NCBI RefSeq assembly: GCF_002242685.1
Contig: NZ_NBIM01000001.1
Span: 1,922,001-1,986,000, forward strand
From: Oceanimonas doudoroffii
GTDB taxonomy: Bacteria; Pseudomonadota; Gammaproteobacteria; Enterobacterales; Aeromonadaceae
Direction of reading: 5' to 3'
Length of the DNA: 64,000 nucleotides
This document shows, in pieces, positions 46,601 through 55,841 of the stretch. The notes below the pieces were generated by a model. That model did no database searches. It was not told the DNA's origin and saw only the letters and a list, made by a program, of their open reading frames with translations. Each line of letters begins with the position of its first letter. The stretch's first letter is position 1. The position numbers were made by a program, and so were the translations under genes.

Positions 46601-48853
46601 TTACTCGGATTGTTCAATCTCAAGGCTGTCCACCCGTTGCAGGCCGCGGGGCAGCAGGGCGCCGCGGCGACCGCGCTCGCCCTGGTAGTGGGCCAGATCG
46701 GCGGGCTTCAGGGTCAGCTTGCGCTTGCCGGCGTGCAGGGTGACGCTGGCGTCTGCCGGCACCACCGCCAGCTGCTTGATAAAGTCTTCCCGCGCCTGCA
46801 CCTTGGCACCGGTAATGCCAATGAGCTTGTTACCCTTGCCCTTGGCCAGCATGGGCAAGTCCTTCAGCGGGAACAGCAGCATGCGGCCCTCGTTGGTCAC
46901 CACCAGGCACAGCTCGCTGTCCACCTGTGCCACCGGCACGGGTTTCAGCACCTCGCCGCCGGCGGGCACCGTCAGCAGCGCCTTACCGTTCTTGTTGCGG
47001 CTGACCATGTCACCGTAGCGGCAAACAAAGCCGTAACCGGCGTCGGACGCCAGCAGGTAGAGCCGATCTTCCTCGCCGGTGAGCACAAAGCGGGCCTGCT
47101 CCCCCGGGCTCAGGCTGCAACGGCCGGTCAGCGGCTCACCCTGGCCCCGGGCCGAGGGCAGGCTGTGGGCGTCCAGGCCATAGGCCCGGCCGGTGCTGGA
47201 CAGAAACACCGCCATCTGGTTGCTGCGCCCGGGGGCGGCATCGAGAAAGCCGTCGCCGGCTTTGTAGCTGAGCCCGGCGCCGTCCACCTCATGGCCCTTG
47301 GCGGAGCGGACCCAGCCTTTTTCCGACAGCACGATAGTGACCGGCTCACTGGGGATCAGCTCTTTTTCACTCAGGGCCCTGGCCTCTTCCCGCTCCACCA
47401 GGGGCGAGCGGCGATCGTCGCCGTATTTCTCGGCGTCGGCCAGGATCTCTTTCTTGAGCAGGGTGCTGAGGCGGCGCTCGGAACCCAGAATCTGGGCCAG
47501 CTTGTCCCGCTCGGCGGCCAGCTCGTCCTGCTCGCCGCGAATCTTCATTTCTTCCAGTTTTGCCAGGTGGCGCAGTTTCAGCTCGAGAATGGCTTCGGCC
47601 TGAGTGTCGGTGAGGCCAAAGCGGGCCATCAGCACCGGCTTGGGCTCATCCTCGGTGCGAATGATCTCAATCACGTCATCGATATTGAGAAAGGCGATCA
47701 GCAAACCGGCGAGAATATGTAACCGGGCTTCCACCTTGTCGAGCCGGTATTGCAGCCGACTGCGCACGGTCTCCCGGCGAAATTGCAGCCATTCGCCGAG
47801 AATACGCTCCAGGCTCTTTACCTGGGGCCGGTTGTCCAGCCCCAGCATGTTGAGGTTGACCCGGTAGTTCTTCTCCAGATCCGTGCTGGCGAACAGGTGC
47901 TGCATCAGCTGCTCCACGTCCACTCGGTTGGAACGGGGAATGATCACCAGCCGGGTCGGGTTCTCGTGATCCGACTCGTCCCGCAGGTCCGCCACCATGG
48001 GCAGCTTCTTGGCCTGCATCTGACCGGCGATCTGCTCCAGGATCTTGGCGCCGCTGGCCTGATGGGGCAGCGCGGTAATGACGATATCCCCCTGTTCCTG
48101 ATGGTAGACGGCGCGCATCTTGATGCTGCCCTTGCCGGTTTCATAGATCTTTTGAATATCGGCCCTGGGGGTAATGATCTCGGCCTGGGTCGGGTAATCG
48201 GGCCCGGCCACATGGGCCATCAACTCGCTGACCGTGGCCTTGGGGTGGTCCAGCAGATGCACACAGGCATTGGCCAGCTCCCGGGCGTTATGGGGCGGAA
48301 TGTCGGTGGCCATGCCCACGGCAATGCCGGTAACGCCGTTCAGCAGTATGTGCGGCAGCCGGGCCGGCAGCATGCGCGGCTCCTTCATGGTGCCGTCGAA
48401 GTTCGGAATCCACTCCACCGTGCCCTGACCCAGTTCGGACAGCAGCAGCTCGGAGAAGCGCGACAGCCGCGCCTCGGTATAGCGCATGGCGGCGAAGGAT
48501 TTGGGATCGTCCGGCGCCCCCCAGTTGCCCTGGCCGTCCACCAGCGGATAGCGGTAGGAAAAGGGTTGGGCCATCAACACCATGGCCTCGTAACAGGCGG
48601 AATCGCCGTGAGGATGGTATTTACCCAGCACGTCGCCCACGGTACGGGCAGATTTCTTGTGCTTGGACAGGGCCGACAGCCCCAGCTCGCTCATGGCGTA
48701 GATGATGCGGCGCTGAACCGGCTTGAGGCCGTCGCCAATGTGCGGCAGGGCCCGGTCCATGATCACGTACATGGAGTAATTCAGGTAGGCCTGCTCGGTA
48801 AAGGTGTGCAGCGGCAGGCGCTCCACCCCTTCCATGGTAAAATCTTGATTCAT
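46601..48853 (-). CDS. parC: DNA topoisomerase IV subunit A
   Basis: Cleavage/religation subunit of topoisomerase IV, which unlinks daughter chromosomes. The 750 residues (E. coli 752) contain the catalytic Tyr125 in MRYTEARL and the quinolone-resistance region [14 protein letters not shown], where Ser85 and Glu89 (E. coli Ser80 and Glu84) are the sensitive-type residues. The C-terminal half has the beta-pinwheel repeats. It lies 14 bases after parE on the same strand; GAGGATA precedes the ATG. Confidence 0.97.
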   Translation of the reverse strand: MNQDFTMEGVERLPLHTFTEQAYLNYSMYVIMDRALPHIGDGLKPVQRRIIYAMSELGLSALSKHKKSARTVGDVLGKYHPHGDSACYEAMVLMAQPFSYRYPLVDGQGNWGAPDDPKSFAAMRYTEARLSRFSELLLSELGQGTVEWIPNFDGTMKEPRMLPARLPHILLNGVTGIAVGMATDIPPHNARELANACVHLLDHPKATVSELMAHVAGPDYPTQAEIITPRADIQKIYETGKGSIKMRAVYHQEQGDIVITALPHQASGAKILEQIAGQMQAKKLPMVADLRDESDHENPTRLVIIPRSNRVDVEQLMQHLFASTDLEKNYRVNLNMLGLDNRPQVKSLERILGEWLQFRRETVRSRLQYRLDKVEARLHILAGLLIAFLNIDDVIEIIRTEDEPKPVLMARFGLTDTQAEAILELKLRHLAKLEEMKIRGEQDELAAERDKLAQILGSERRLSTLLKKEILADAEKYGDDRRSPLVEREEARALSEKELIPSEPVTIVLSEKGWVRSAKGHEVDGAGLSYKAGDGFLDAAPGRSNQMAVFLSSTGRAYGLDAHSLPSARGQGEPLTGRCSLSPGEQARFVLTGEEDRLYLLASDAGYGFVCRYGDMVSRNKNGKALLTVPAGGEVLKPVPVAQVDSELCLVVTNEGRMLLFPLKDLPMLAKGKGNKLIGITGAKVQAREDFIKQLAVVPADASVTLHAGKRKLTLKPADLAHYQGERGRRGALLPRGLQRVDSLEIEQSE

Positions 48854-48867
48854 ATTGTTTTATATCC

Positions 48868-50763
48868 TCAGGCCAGGGGGTCGACCATATTGCCCTTGGT
48901 TTCCAGCCATTCCCGGCGATCGCCGGCGCGCTTTTTGGCCAGCAGCATGTCCATCAGCTTTTCGGTGGCCTCGCTGTCGTCCACGGTCAGCTGCACCAGC
49001 CGGCGGGTGTTGGGATCCAGGGTGGTTTCCCGCAGTTGCTTGGGGTTCATCTCGCCCAGGCCTTTAAAGCGGGTGACCTGCACCTTGCCCTTTTTCTTCT
49101 CGGCGCGAATGCGCTCCAGCACGCCGTCGCGCTCGTCTTCATCCAGGGCGTAGAACACTTCCTTGCCCACATCGATGCGGTACAGCGGCGGCATGGCCAC
49201 AAACACGTGTCCCGCCGCCACCAGATGGCGAAAATGGCGCACGAACAGGGCGCACAGCAGGGTGGCGATGTGCAGGCCGTCGGAATCGGCGTCGGCGAGA
49301 ATACAGATTTTGCCGTAGCGCAGGCCGGACAGATCGTCCGAGTCCGGATCCAGGCCAATGGCTACAGAAATATCATGCACTTCCTGAGAGGCCAGCACCT
49401 GGCCGGATTCCACTTCCCAGGTATTCAGGATCTTGCCACGCAGCGGCATGATGGCCTGAAATTCCCGATCCCGAGCCTGCTTGGCACTGCCGCCGGCGGA
49501 GTCCCCTTCCACCAGAAACAGCTCGCCCTGCAGCGGATCGGAGCAGGCGCAATCGGTGAGCTTGCCGGGCAGCGCCGGCCCTTGCGTGACCTTCTTGCGC
49601 ACCACCTTCTTGGCCTGACGCAGCCGGCGCTGGGCGCTGCTGATGCACAGCTCGGCCAGTTGCTCGGCCAGTTCGATATGCTGGTTCAGCCACAGGCTGA
49701 AGGCGTCCTTCACCACGCCGGAGACGAAGGCCGCGCACTGGCGGGACGACAGCCGTTCCTTGGTCTGGCCGGCAAACTGGGGATCCTGAATTTTCACCGA
49801 CAGAATGTAGGCACAGCGCTCCCAGATATCGTCCGGGGTCAGCTTGACGCCCCGGGGCAGCAGGTTGCGGAATTCGCAGAACTCGCGCATGGCATCCAGC
49901 AGGCCCTGGCGCAGGCCATTAACGTGGGTGCCGCCTTGGGCCGTGGGGATCAGGTTGACGTAACTTTCCCCCAGGGTCTCGCCGCCCTCCGGCAGCCAGC
50001 ACAGGGCCCAGTCCGCCGCCGAGTGTTCGGCGGAGAAGCTGCCGGTAAAGGGTGCTTCCGGCAGGCAGGGGGAGTCCTTGACCGCTTCCACCAGGTAGTC
50101 CTTAAGGCCGTCCTCATAGCACCACTCCAGGGTTTCGTTATTGGCCTTGTCGTCAAAGCGAATGGTGAGCCCCGGGCACAGCACCGCCTTGGCCCGCAGC
50201 AAATGCTTGAGCCGGGAGGCGGAGAAACGGGGCGAGTCGAAGTAGCTGCCATCGGGCCAGAACCGCACTCGGGTGCCGGTATTGCGCTGGCCGCAGGTGC
50301 CGGTGACCGCGAGTTCACTCACCTTGTTGCCATGTTCAAAGGCCATTTCAAACACCTGGCCGCCCCGGCGCACGGTGACCTCCACCCGCGAACTGAGGGC
50401 ATTGACCACGGAAATGCCTACCCCGTGCAGGCCGCCGGAGAACTGGTAGTTCTTGTTGGAAAACTTGCCGCCGGCATGCAGTTTGCTGAAGATCAGCTCC
50501 ACCCCGGAAATGCCCTCTTCCGGATGAATGTCCACCGGCATGCCGCGGCCGTCGTCGACCACCTCAAGGGACTGATCCTCGTGCAGGATCACCTCCACCT
50601 TGCGGGCATGGCCGGCCAGGGCTTCGTCCACGCTGTTGTCGATGACTTCCTGGCCAAGGTGGTTGGGGCGGGCGGTGTCCGTATACATGCCGGGGCGACG
50701 TCGCACCGGCTCCAGGCCATTGAGCACCTCAATGGCGTCGGCAGTATATTGACTCGATGTCAT
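48868..50763 (-). CDS. parE: DNA topoisomerase IV subunit B
   Basis: ATPase subunit of topoisomerase IV, 631 residues. It has the GHKL ATPase site (QEVIDNSVDEALAGHA and FSGGLHGVGISVVNAL), transducer domain and TOPRIM domain (EGDSAGGSAKQARDR, PLRGKILN, DADSDGLHI). The PGMYTDTARPNHLG segment separates ParE from GyrB. I chose ATG 50763 (MTSSQYTADAIEVL); the longer frame upstream is repeat DNA. It is the last gene of the yqiA-parE-parC direction of the nudF cluster, behind a 474-bp repeat-filled gap. Confidence 0.97.
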   Translation of the reverse strand: MTSSQYTADAIEVLNGLEPVRRRPGMYTDTARPNHLGQEVIDNSVDEALAGHARKVEVILHEDQSLEVVDDGRGMPVDIHPEEGISGVELIFSKLHAGGKFSNKNYQFSGGLHGVGISVVNALSSRVEVTVRRGGQVFEMAFEHGNKVSELAVTGTCGQRNTGTRVRFWPDGSYFDSPRFSASRLKHLLRAKAVLCPGLTIRFDDKANNETLEWCYEDGLKDYLVEAVKDSPCLPEAPFTGSFSAEHSAADWALCWLPEGGETLGESYVNLIPTAQGGTHVNGLRQGLLDAMREFCEFRNLLPRGVKLTPDDIWERCAYILSVKIQDPQFAGQTKERLSSRQCAAFVSGVVKDAFSLWLNQHIELAEQLAELCISSAQRRLRQAKKVVRKKVTQGPALPGKLTDCACSDPLQGELFLVEGDSAGGSAKQARDREFQAIMPLRGKILNTWEVESGQVLASQEVHDISVAIGLDPDSDDLSGLRYGKICILADADSDGLHIATLLCALFVRHFRHLVAAGHVFVAMPPLYRIDVGKEVFYALDEDERDGVLERIRAEKKKGKVQVTRFKGLGEMNPKQLRETTLDPNTRRLVQLTVDDSEATEKLMDMLLAKKRAGDRREWLETKGNMVDPLA

Positions 50764-50912
50764 GTTGACCTTCGGTAATCTGGGGTTATTGCCGGATCTT
50801 ACTACTCGAAGCCCATTGCGGGAAGAAGGAAGCAAAACCGCCGGAAGCCGGAAATAATATCGTTTGCAGGCCAGTGCACTGCCGTCGGCCAAAGGGCACA
50901 GCTTCGCCGGCA

Positions 50913-50970
50913 CGCCGTAAACCCATCCATGGGGGCTCCGTTGCGCCATCCATGGCGCAAAGGGCACGGC
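50913..50970. repeat. CGCCGTAAACCC intergenic repeat, copy 2
   Basis: CGCCGTAAACCC with two perfect hairpins: CCCAT-CC-ATGGG, then GCGCCAT-CC-ATGGCGC. It is homologous to 20196-20259. Confidence 0.82.
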
Positions 50971-51042
50971 AAAGCAGACACCCTTTGCCCTCCTAAGGAC
51001 ACTCGGCGTTGGCTGTCAGCTTACGGCAACGCCGGTGTTGCC

Positions 51043-51158
51043 CGAAGCAGCAGTGGGGATTACCGAAGCCGACCGTCAAATGTCATGGATGACATTTGAC
51101 GAGCGTCCCACGGATGGGCTCGAAGCGTGTCGTGAAGTGTAACCGCGCTGCTGCTTCG
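51043..51158. repeat. MITE-like element with CGAAGCAGCAG terminal inverted repeats, copy 2
   Basis: The left end CGAAGCAGCAGTGGGGATT and the right end AACCGCGCTGCTGCTTCG match the right and left ends of the 29.7-kb element, so the two copies are inverted relative to each other. The 116-bp body holds a perfect 12-bp hairpin (GTCAAATGTCAT-GG-ATGACATTTGAC). It is an internally shorter version of copy 1. Confidence 0.75.
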
Positions 51159-51188
51159 CTTTGCAGCGGGCCAGACAGACGATATGCA

Positions 51189-51209
51189 TTCCCACGCGGA
51201 GCGTGGGAA
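51189..51209. repeat. TTCCCACGC-GGA-GCGTGGGAA hairpin
   Basis: A perfect 9-bp palindromic stem 29 bases past the yqiA stop. This kind of hairpin recurs widely in proteobacterial intergenic DNA. Here it may also terminate yqiA transcripts, though it lacks a T-run. Confidence 0.65.
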
Positions 51210-51237
51210 CAAGAGACTGGTTTCCGGCTTTCAAGGC

Positions 51238-51807
51238 TTACAGCTGCAGAAAGCGGATGATCTGGGCGCAGTAGTGCTCAAAGCCGATAAAGGCGTGGTC
51301 ACCGCCTTTCTGAATGCAGGTTCTGGCGAAGTGGTAGTAATCGAGGGCTTCCCGGTAGTCGAGCACCTCGTCCCCCTGCTGTTGCAGCAGCCAGATGCGG
51401 TCCAGGCAGGTGGGGGCATTTACCCTGAGCTCGGCCAGCTCGGCCATATGCCGCTCGGTCAATGTGTAGCGCTCGTGGGTGTAGGGATTCACCTGCTCGC
51501 CCAGCCAATCGGCCAGTAATACATGGGGGTTCACCGCCGGGTTCACCACCACGGCGCGCACGCCATACTGCTCCGCCACTCGGGTGGCCCAGAAGCCGCC
51601 CAGGGACGAGCCCACCACACCGAAAGGAACACTCTGTTGGTCACAAATGGACGCAATCTGTTCCCAGGCCGCCGCCGGGGTGGCCGCCAGCTGCGGGCAG
51701 ATCAGCTCGATATCGGGCCTGTGCTGCTGCAGGTGCTCCCGCATCAGCCGGGCCTTGATGGAATTGGGCGACGAGTTGAAGCCGTGCAGATAAAGCAGGG
51801 TCGCCAT
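51238..51807 (-). CDS. yqiA: YqiA-type alpha/beta-hydrolase (esterase)
   Basis: A 189-residue hydrolase of the UPF0227 family with esterase activity in E. coli. LLYLHGFNSSP forms the oxyanion region, the nucleophile elbow is VGSSLGGFWA (Ser), and the C-terminal GGDHAFIGFE supplies the catalytic His. I chose ATG 51807, three bases past the cpdA stop. It lies between cpdA and parE as in E. coli. Confidence 0.92.
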   Translation of the reverse strand: MATLLYLHGFNSSPNSIKARLMREHLQQHRPDIELICPQLAATPAAAWEQIASICDQQSVPFGVVGSSLGGFWATRVAEQYGVRAVVVNPAVNPHVLLADWLGEQVNPYTHERYTLTERHMAELAELRVNAPTCLDRIWLLQQQGDEVLDYREALDYYHFARTCIQKGGDHAFIGFEHYCAQIIRFLQL

Positions 51808-51809
51808 GG

Positions 51810-52640
51810 TCAATACCCCCTGGCGCTGAAGTCGGGCACAAAGGCATTGGGTGGCAGTCGCCATACTCGGGTGCTGAGCCGGCCGTCAGGATAAAGCGAC
51901 AGCTGGCGCCAGCCCGGGGCCATATAGTCCAGGGCAAAATCGTCAGACAGCGGCTTGAACTGAATGCAGGTAGAGGGGCTGGCCAGGTAGCGAATGCCGT
52001 CAAATACCTGATCAAAGCCCTGGTGTACATGGCCACACAGTACCACGCTGTTGGCCTGGTGACGGGCCAGTCTGACCTGCAGTTGCTCGGCGTTGCGCAG
52101 GTTGTGCTGATCCAGCCAGGCGCAGCCCACCGGCACCGCCTGATGATGCACCGCCAGCAGCAGGTGATGCTGCGGATAGTGCTCCAGGGCCGTATCCAGC
52201 AGCGTCAGCTGGGCCTCGCTCAGCCGGCCACAGGTTTCTCCCTGAGCCTGGGAGTCGAGCAACAACACCTGCCAGTGCTCTCCCAGCAAATGGTTGGCCT
52301 GGCTGACGCCGGCGGCATCCAGCTCCGCCTGCATCACCGGCGCCTCGTCGTGATTGCCGGGCAACCAGAACACCGGCGGGGTCAGCTCACTCATCATGGC
52401 CACGAAGTGACGATATGACTCGGCACTTTGATCCTGGGACAGATCACCGGTGGCCAGAATGGCATCGCAGCCGGCCAGCTCTTCCTTCATGGCATTCACC
52501 ACCGCCCGGCAACTGTGCCAGGTGGCCACGCCCAGCAATTCTCCCTCCCGGTCGGCAAACAGGTGGGTATCGGTAATCTGGGAAAGTTCGGCCACACCAT
52601 TCCGGGAATGGGTATCAAGGGGAACCGTGGAAAGGGTCAT
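51810..52640 (-). CDS. cpdA: 3',5'-cyclic-AMP phosphodiesterase CpdA
   Basis: Hydrolyses cAMP and thus tunes CRP signalling. The 276 residues have the class III phosphodiesterase metal motifs: QITDTHLF (D-x-H), LATGDLSQDQ (GD), WLPGNHDE (GNH), AVHHQAVPVG and CGHVHQG (GHxH). I chose ATG 52640 (MTLSTVPLDTH), preceded by GAGCGAGG; the open frame reaches 52700. It overlaps neither neighbour and is two bases from yqiA. Confidence 0.95.
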   Translation of the reverse strand: MTLSTVPLDTHSRNGVAELSQITDTHLFADREGELLGVATWHSCRAVVNAMKEELAGCDAILATGDLSQDQSAESYRHFVAMMSELTPPVFWLPGNHDEAPVMQAELDAAGVSQANHLLGEHWQVLLLDSQAQGETCGRLSEAQLTLLDTALEHYPQHHLLLAVHHQAVPVGCAWLDQHNLRNAEQLQVRLARHQANSVVLCGHVHQGFDQVFDGIRYLASPSTCIQFKPLSDDFALDYMAPGWRQLSLYPDGRLSTRVWRLPPNAFVPDFSARGY

Positions 52641-52648
52641 TGCCTCGC

Positions 52649-53089
52649 TCAAAGCTGTTTGATGGTACTGAATCCGTGTTGCAGGCAACATCTCAGCCAT
52701 TCGGCGAGAAAGAAGTTTACCTGTTCCTTTTCGTTGCGGTGGTGCATGTTTTTATTGGGATAATCATAACTTGGCTGCAGGGTGGAAATCTGCTGACTGG
52801 CACACACTTCGGCCATTCTGACGTCGTGGTAGAGCCGCACCCGCACCTTCATGCGCATGAATACCGGCAATCCCGGGGTGCACTGCTCAATGGACACATG
52901 CCAGGTGTAGGGGGCCGTTTCCAGCACCCGCAACACAAACAGCACCCGCTCGCTGATGCCCACCGACAGGCTCTCCCCCACCTGCGCCTCGTTGGGCAGC
53001 AGGCGCATCAGGGCCATATAGTTGGTGTCGCAGGTGCGCTGCAATCCTCTCAGATCCGGCACATGCTTGCGGGCGGTAGTGAAAACCAA
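52649..53089 (-). CDS. yqiB: YqiB / DUF1249 protein
   Basis: A 146-residue protein of unknown function, well conserved in gammaproteobacteria. VRLYHDVRMAEVCASQQI and DYPNKNMHHRNEKEQVNFFLAEWL are family signatures. The start is a TTG at 53089, supported by GAGGAG six bases upstream; no in-frame ATG gives the conserved N-terminus (ARKHVPDL aligns with E. coli KRYTPDF). It lies between nudF and cpdA. Confidence 0.9.
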   Translation of the reverse strand: MVFTTARKHVPDLRGLQRTCDTNYMALMRLLPNEAQVGESLSVGISERVLFVLRVLETAPYTWHVSIEQCTPGLPVFMRMKVRVRLYHDVRMAEVCASQQISTLQPSYDYPNKNMHHRNEKEQVNFFLAEWLRCCLQHGFSTIKQL

Positions 53090-53118
53090 GTTCGTCTCCT
53101 CGTCTTGTGTGGGCCAGG

Positions 53119-53736
53119 CTATTTCCAGAGCCCGGACTCACGCTTCAATGCCAGCCACTGCAGGGCAATCACGCTGGCGGCGTTATCTATTCTACCATCC
53201 TCCAGCCATTGCATCGCCTGCTCCCTTGGCAGCCGGTGCACGCGAATGTCTTCCCCTTCGTCGGCCAGGCCGGCGTGGGTGGCGGCCTGGGCGGCATCCA
53301 CCTCGCCCACAAACACGGTAATGCGCTCGCTGCAGCCCCCCGGGCTGGAGAAATACCCCAGCGCCCGGGTCAGCCGCCCAAGTGTCAGTCCGGCTTCTTC
53401 TTCCGCTTCCCGGCGCACCACGGCTTCTTCCGATTCGCCGGCCTCGACGATGCCCGCCACAATCTCCAGCAGCCAAGGGCTGTCCTGATGATGAATGGCT
53501 CCCACTCTGAACTGCTCCACCAGCACCACCTCATCACGCACCGGATCATAGGGCAGCACCGCCGCCGCATGGCCTCGGTCAAACAGCTCCCGCGTCAGCT
53601 CCGGGCCCCAGCCGCCACCAAACAGCCGGTGCCGCAGGCGCACTCTCAGCAAGCGAAAAAATCCTTTATAGCCGGTTTCCTCGGCCACAATCTGCATGTC
53701 CTGGCGCCCAAAACGGGCATCATTGTGCTTGCTCAT
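53119..53736 (-). CDS. nudF: ADP-ribose pyrophosphatase NudF
   Basis: Nudix enzyme splitting ADP-ribose into AMP and ribose 5-phosphate. The 205 residues (E. coli 209) include RGHAAAVLPYDPVRDEVVLV, EIVAGIVEAGES, the Nudix box ending VVRREAEEEAGL, and the HVLADENEDIRV-like GLADEGEDIRVHRL. I chose ATG 53736 (MSKHNDARFG) with GGGGAG upstream. It heads nudF-yqiB-cpdA-yqiA(-parE) and diverges from tolC. Confidence 0.95.
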   Translation of the reverse strand: MSKHNDARFGRQDMQIVAEETGYKGFFRLLRVRLRHRLFGGGWGPELTRELFDRGHAAAVLPYDPVRDEVVLVEQFRVGAIHHQDSPWLLEIVAGIVEAGESEEAVVRREAEEEAGLTLGRLTRALGYFSSPGGCSERITVFVGEVDAAQAATHAGLADEGEDIRVHRLPREQAMQWLEDGRIDNAASVIALQWLALKRESGLWK

Positions 53737-53791
53737 GTGCGCTCCCCGCTTGACATTCCGGCGGCAAAATTTAGACTGAAACGCCGCCAAT

Positions 53792-53807
53792 GAATGAACG
53801 TTCATTC
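53792..53807. promoter_or_regulatory. Perfect 16-bp palindrome, possible TetR-type operator
   Basis: GAATGAACGTTCATTC, a perfect dyad, lies 56 bases upstream of nudF and 155 bases upstream of tolC. Its shape is that of TetR-family operators, many of which control efflux. No tetR gene lies in this window. A -10-like TATACT (53888-53893) lies downstream toward tolC, with a poor -35. Confidence 0.5.
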
Positions 53808-53962
53808 TTGTTCGTCATGGGCTTTAGGGCCACCCATGCCAACGCATTTGCCGTGCCGCTGCCGGCATGGCCCGCCCATGTTACCGTTATACTGAACAGA
53901 CGAAAACCGACTGCCTGCATGAGCAGGGTGATCATGGCTCCATCCGTTAACAAGGCCAACGC

Positions 53963-55270
53963 ATGAAAAAAACACTGTTGTCGACCCTGGTACTGCTGTG
54001 CACGGCGGGCCAGGCGCAGGCCGAAAACCTGCTGGAAATCTACCAACAGGCCACGCAAAACGACCCTCAGGTACGCGAAGCCAAGGCGCGTCGCGACGCC
54101 GCCTTTGAGAAAATCAACGAGTCCCGCGCGCCCCTGCTGCCCCAGGTGGATCTGAGCGCCGGCGCCAACTACACCCAGAGCAATCAGACCGATTCCACGG
54201 TCACCAATGCCGGCGTCAACCTGAGCCAGGCGCTGTATCGCAGATCGAGCTGGGTCAGCCTCGACATCACCGAAAAACAGGCCGCCCAGAGCGAAGTCAG
54301 TTACAAGCAGGAACAGCAGGCATTAATCGTGCGCGCCACCCAGGCCTATTTCAACGTGCTCAACGCCGAAGATGCCCTGAGCTTTGTGCAGGCCAACAAG
54401 GAGGCGGTCAGCCGCCAGCTGGAGCAGACCAAACAGCGCTTTGAGGTGGGCCTGAGCGCCATGACCGATGTGCACGAGGCCCAGGCCCAGTTCGACCAGG
54501 CACTGGCGGACGAAATTCTGGCCCGCAACGCCCTCGACAACAGCAAGGAAGCCCTGCGCGAACTCACCGGCATGCACTACGACCAGCTGGCGCCGCTCAA
54601 TACCGACAGCTTCAGCCCGCAGGCACCGGTCATTCGTGCCGATGGCTGGCTGGAGATCGCCCTGGAGCAGAACCTGGAGCTGCACGGCCAGCGCATCGCC
54701 AAGGACATTGCCAACGAGCAGATCGATCTGGCCCGGGCCGGCCACCACCCCACCCTGGATCTGAATGCCGGCCTCAACAGCCGTCGTACCGATTTCAGTG
54801 GCACTTCCACCGACAGCAATAACGCTCGCGACAATACCCTGAGCGAAGGCACCCTGGGCGTCAGCTTTAACCTGCCGCTCTATTCCGGTGGCGCCACCAG
54901 CTCGCAAGTGAGCCAGGCCCAGTACAACTATGTGGCGGCCAGTGAAGTGCTGGAAAAAAGCTTTCGCTCGGTGCAGAGCAGCGTCTATTCCTCCTATAAC
55001 GACGTGACCGCAGCCCTTGGCTCCATCCGTGCCTTTGAGCAGCTGGTCATTTCCGCGGAGAGCGCCCTCAGTGCCACCGAGGCCGGCTACGAGGTGGGCA
55101 CCCGCACCATCGTCGACGTGCTCAACGCCACTCAGCAGCTGTACGATGCCCGCCAGCAGCTGTCATCGGCCCGCTACAACTACATCGTCAGCCAGCTGCA
55201 GCTCAAACAGGCCGCCGGCAACCTGACCGAGCAGGATCTGATCGACATCAATAACGGCCTGCAGCGGTAA
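53963..55270 (+). CDS. tolC: Outer membrane efflux/secretion channel TolC
   Basis: Trimeric outer-membrane channel serving RND and MFS efflux pumps and type I secretion. The 435-residue precursor has a signal peptide (MKKTLLSTLVLLCTAGQAQA, then ENLLEIYQQA) and two OEP repeats. QARAQFDQALADE-like and VGTRTIVDVLNATQQLYDAR are characteristic. It is shorter than E. coli TolC (493) because the C-terminal tail is short. The divergent nudF neighbour confirms the classical tolC locus. The ribosome-binding site is weak. Confidence 0.95.
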   Translation: MKKTLLSTLVLLCTAGQAQAENLLEIYQQATQNDPQVREAKARRDAAFEKINESRAPLLPQVDLSAGANYTQSNQTDSTVTNAGVNLSQALYRRSSWVSLDITEKQAAQSEVSYKQEQQALIVRATQAYFNVLNAEDALSFVQANKEAVSRQLEQTKQRFEVGLSAMTDVHEAQAQFDQALADEILARNALDNSKEALRELTGMHYDQLAPLNTDSFSPQAPVIRADGWLEIALEQNLELHGQRIAKDIANEQIDLARAGHHPTLDLNAGLNSRRTDFSGTSTDSNNARDNTLSEGTLGVSFNLPLYSGGATSSQVSQAQYNYVAASEVLEKSFRSVQSSVYSSYNDVTAALGSIRAFEQLVISAESALSATEAGYEVGTRTIVDVLNATQQLYDARQQLSSARYNYIVSQLQLKQAAGNLTEQDLIDINNGLQR

Positions 55271-55310
55271 CGTTGGATGTAAAGCGTAAGATGTAAAAAC
55301 GTAAGACCCG

Positions 55311-55330
55311 GGGAAGGCATCTGCCTTCCC
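55311..55330 (+). terminator. Hairpin between tolC and the FKBP gene
   Basis: A 9-bp stem GGGAAGGCA/TGCCTTCCC with a TC loop lies 41 bases after tolC. It has no T-run, so it may only attenuate or act as a processing/stability element. Confidence 0.5.
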
Positions 55331-55362
55331 TGGTCGTTACCGGGACAAACTAAGGAATTCGC

Positions 55363-55836
55363 GTGTTTAAAATTATTCTGGGCCTCGCCCTGGTGGCACT
55401 GGTGGTGCTGTTTATCTATCGCTCTCAGGGCAACAAGCAGGCGGCGGCCGAGAACATTCGGGCCGGCGACGCCTTTCTGGCCGACAACCAGCAAAAGGAA
55501 GGGGTGCAAACCACCGAGTCCGGCCTGCAGTATCAGGTACTGAAAGCAGGTACCGGCACGGTACACCCCAAGGCCAGCGACAAGGTCACCGTGCACTACC
55601 ATGGCACCCTGCTCGACGGCAGCGTGTTCGACAGCTCGGTGGAGCGGGGCGAGACCATACAGTTTGGCCTCAACCAGGTGATCAAGGGCTGGACCGAGGG
55701 CCTGCAACTGATGGTGGAGGGCGAAAAGACCCGCTTCTTCATTCCCGCCAGGCTGGCTTACGGCAACCGCGCCGTGGGCACCATTCCGCCGGGATCCGTG
55801 CTGATCTTTGAGGTCGAGCTGTTCAAGATCAACTGA
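55363..55836 (+). CDS. FKBP-type peptidyl-prolyl cis-trans isomerase, membrane-anchored
   Basis: A 157-residue protein with an N-terminal hydrophobic segment (about residues 2-20), a short spacer and an FKBP domain (about residues 45-157). VTVHYHGTLLDGSVFDSS, VIKGWTEGLQLM, and IPARLAYGNRAVG.IPP are the active-site motifs, close to FkpA/FklB. It is likely periplasmic and anchored in the inner membrane. The start is GTG 55363, with TAAGGA seven bases upstream. It lies after tolC and is convergent with the abrB-like gene. Confidence 0.88.
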   Translation: MFKIILGLALVALVVLFIYRSQGNKQAAAENIRAGDAFLADNQQKEGVQTTESGLQYQVLKAGTGTVHPKASDKVTVHYHGTLLDGSVFDSSVERGETIQFGLNQVIKGWTEGLQLMVEGEKTRFFIPARLAYGNRAVGTIPPGSVLIFEVELFKIN

Positions 55837-55841
55837 TCACC

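Larger units (their letters stand above)
50764..51237. other. Repeat-rich gap between yqiA and parE
   Basis: The 474-bp gap contains the second CGCCGTAAACCC element (50913-50970), the second MITE-like element (51043-51158) and a TTCCCACGC hairpin (51189-51209). No gene was found. Since parE must be transcribed from within or across it, its promoter probably lies in 50764-50900, but I could not define boxes. Confidence 0.7.

Noticed and set aside
46610..50778. Long plus-strand frames opposite parC and parE
   Set aside because: Shadows of the two topoisomerase IV genes, with compositions rich in His, Gln and Gly typical of antisense translation here.
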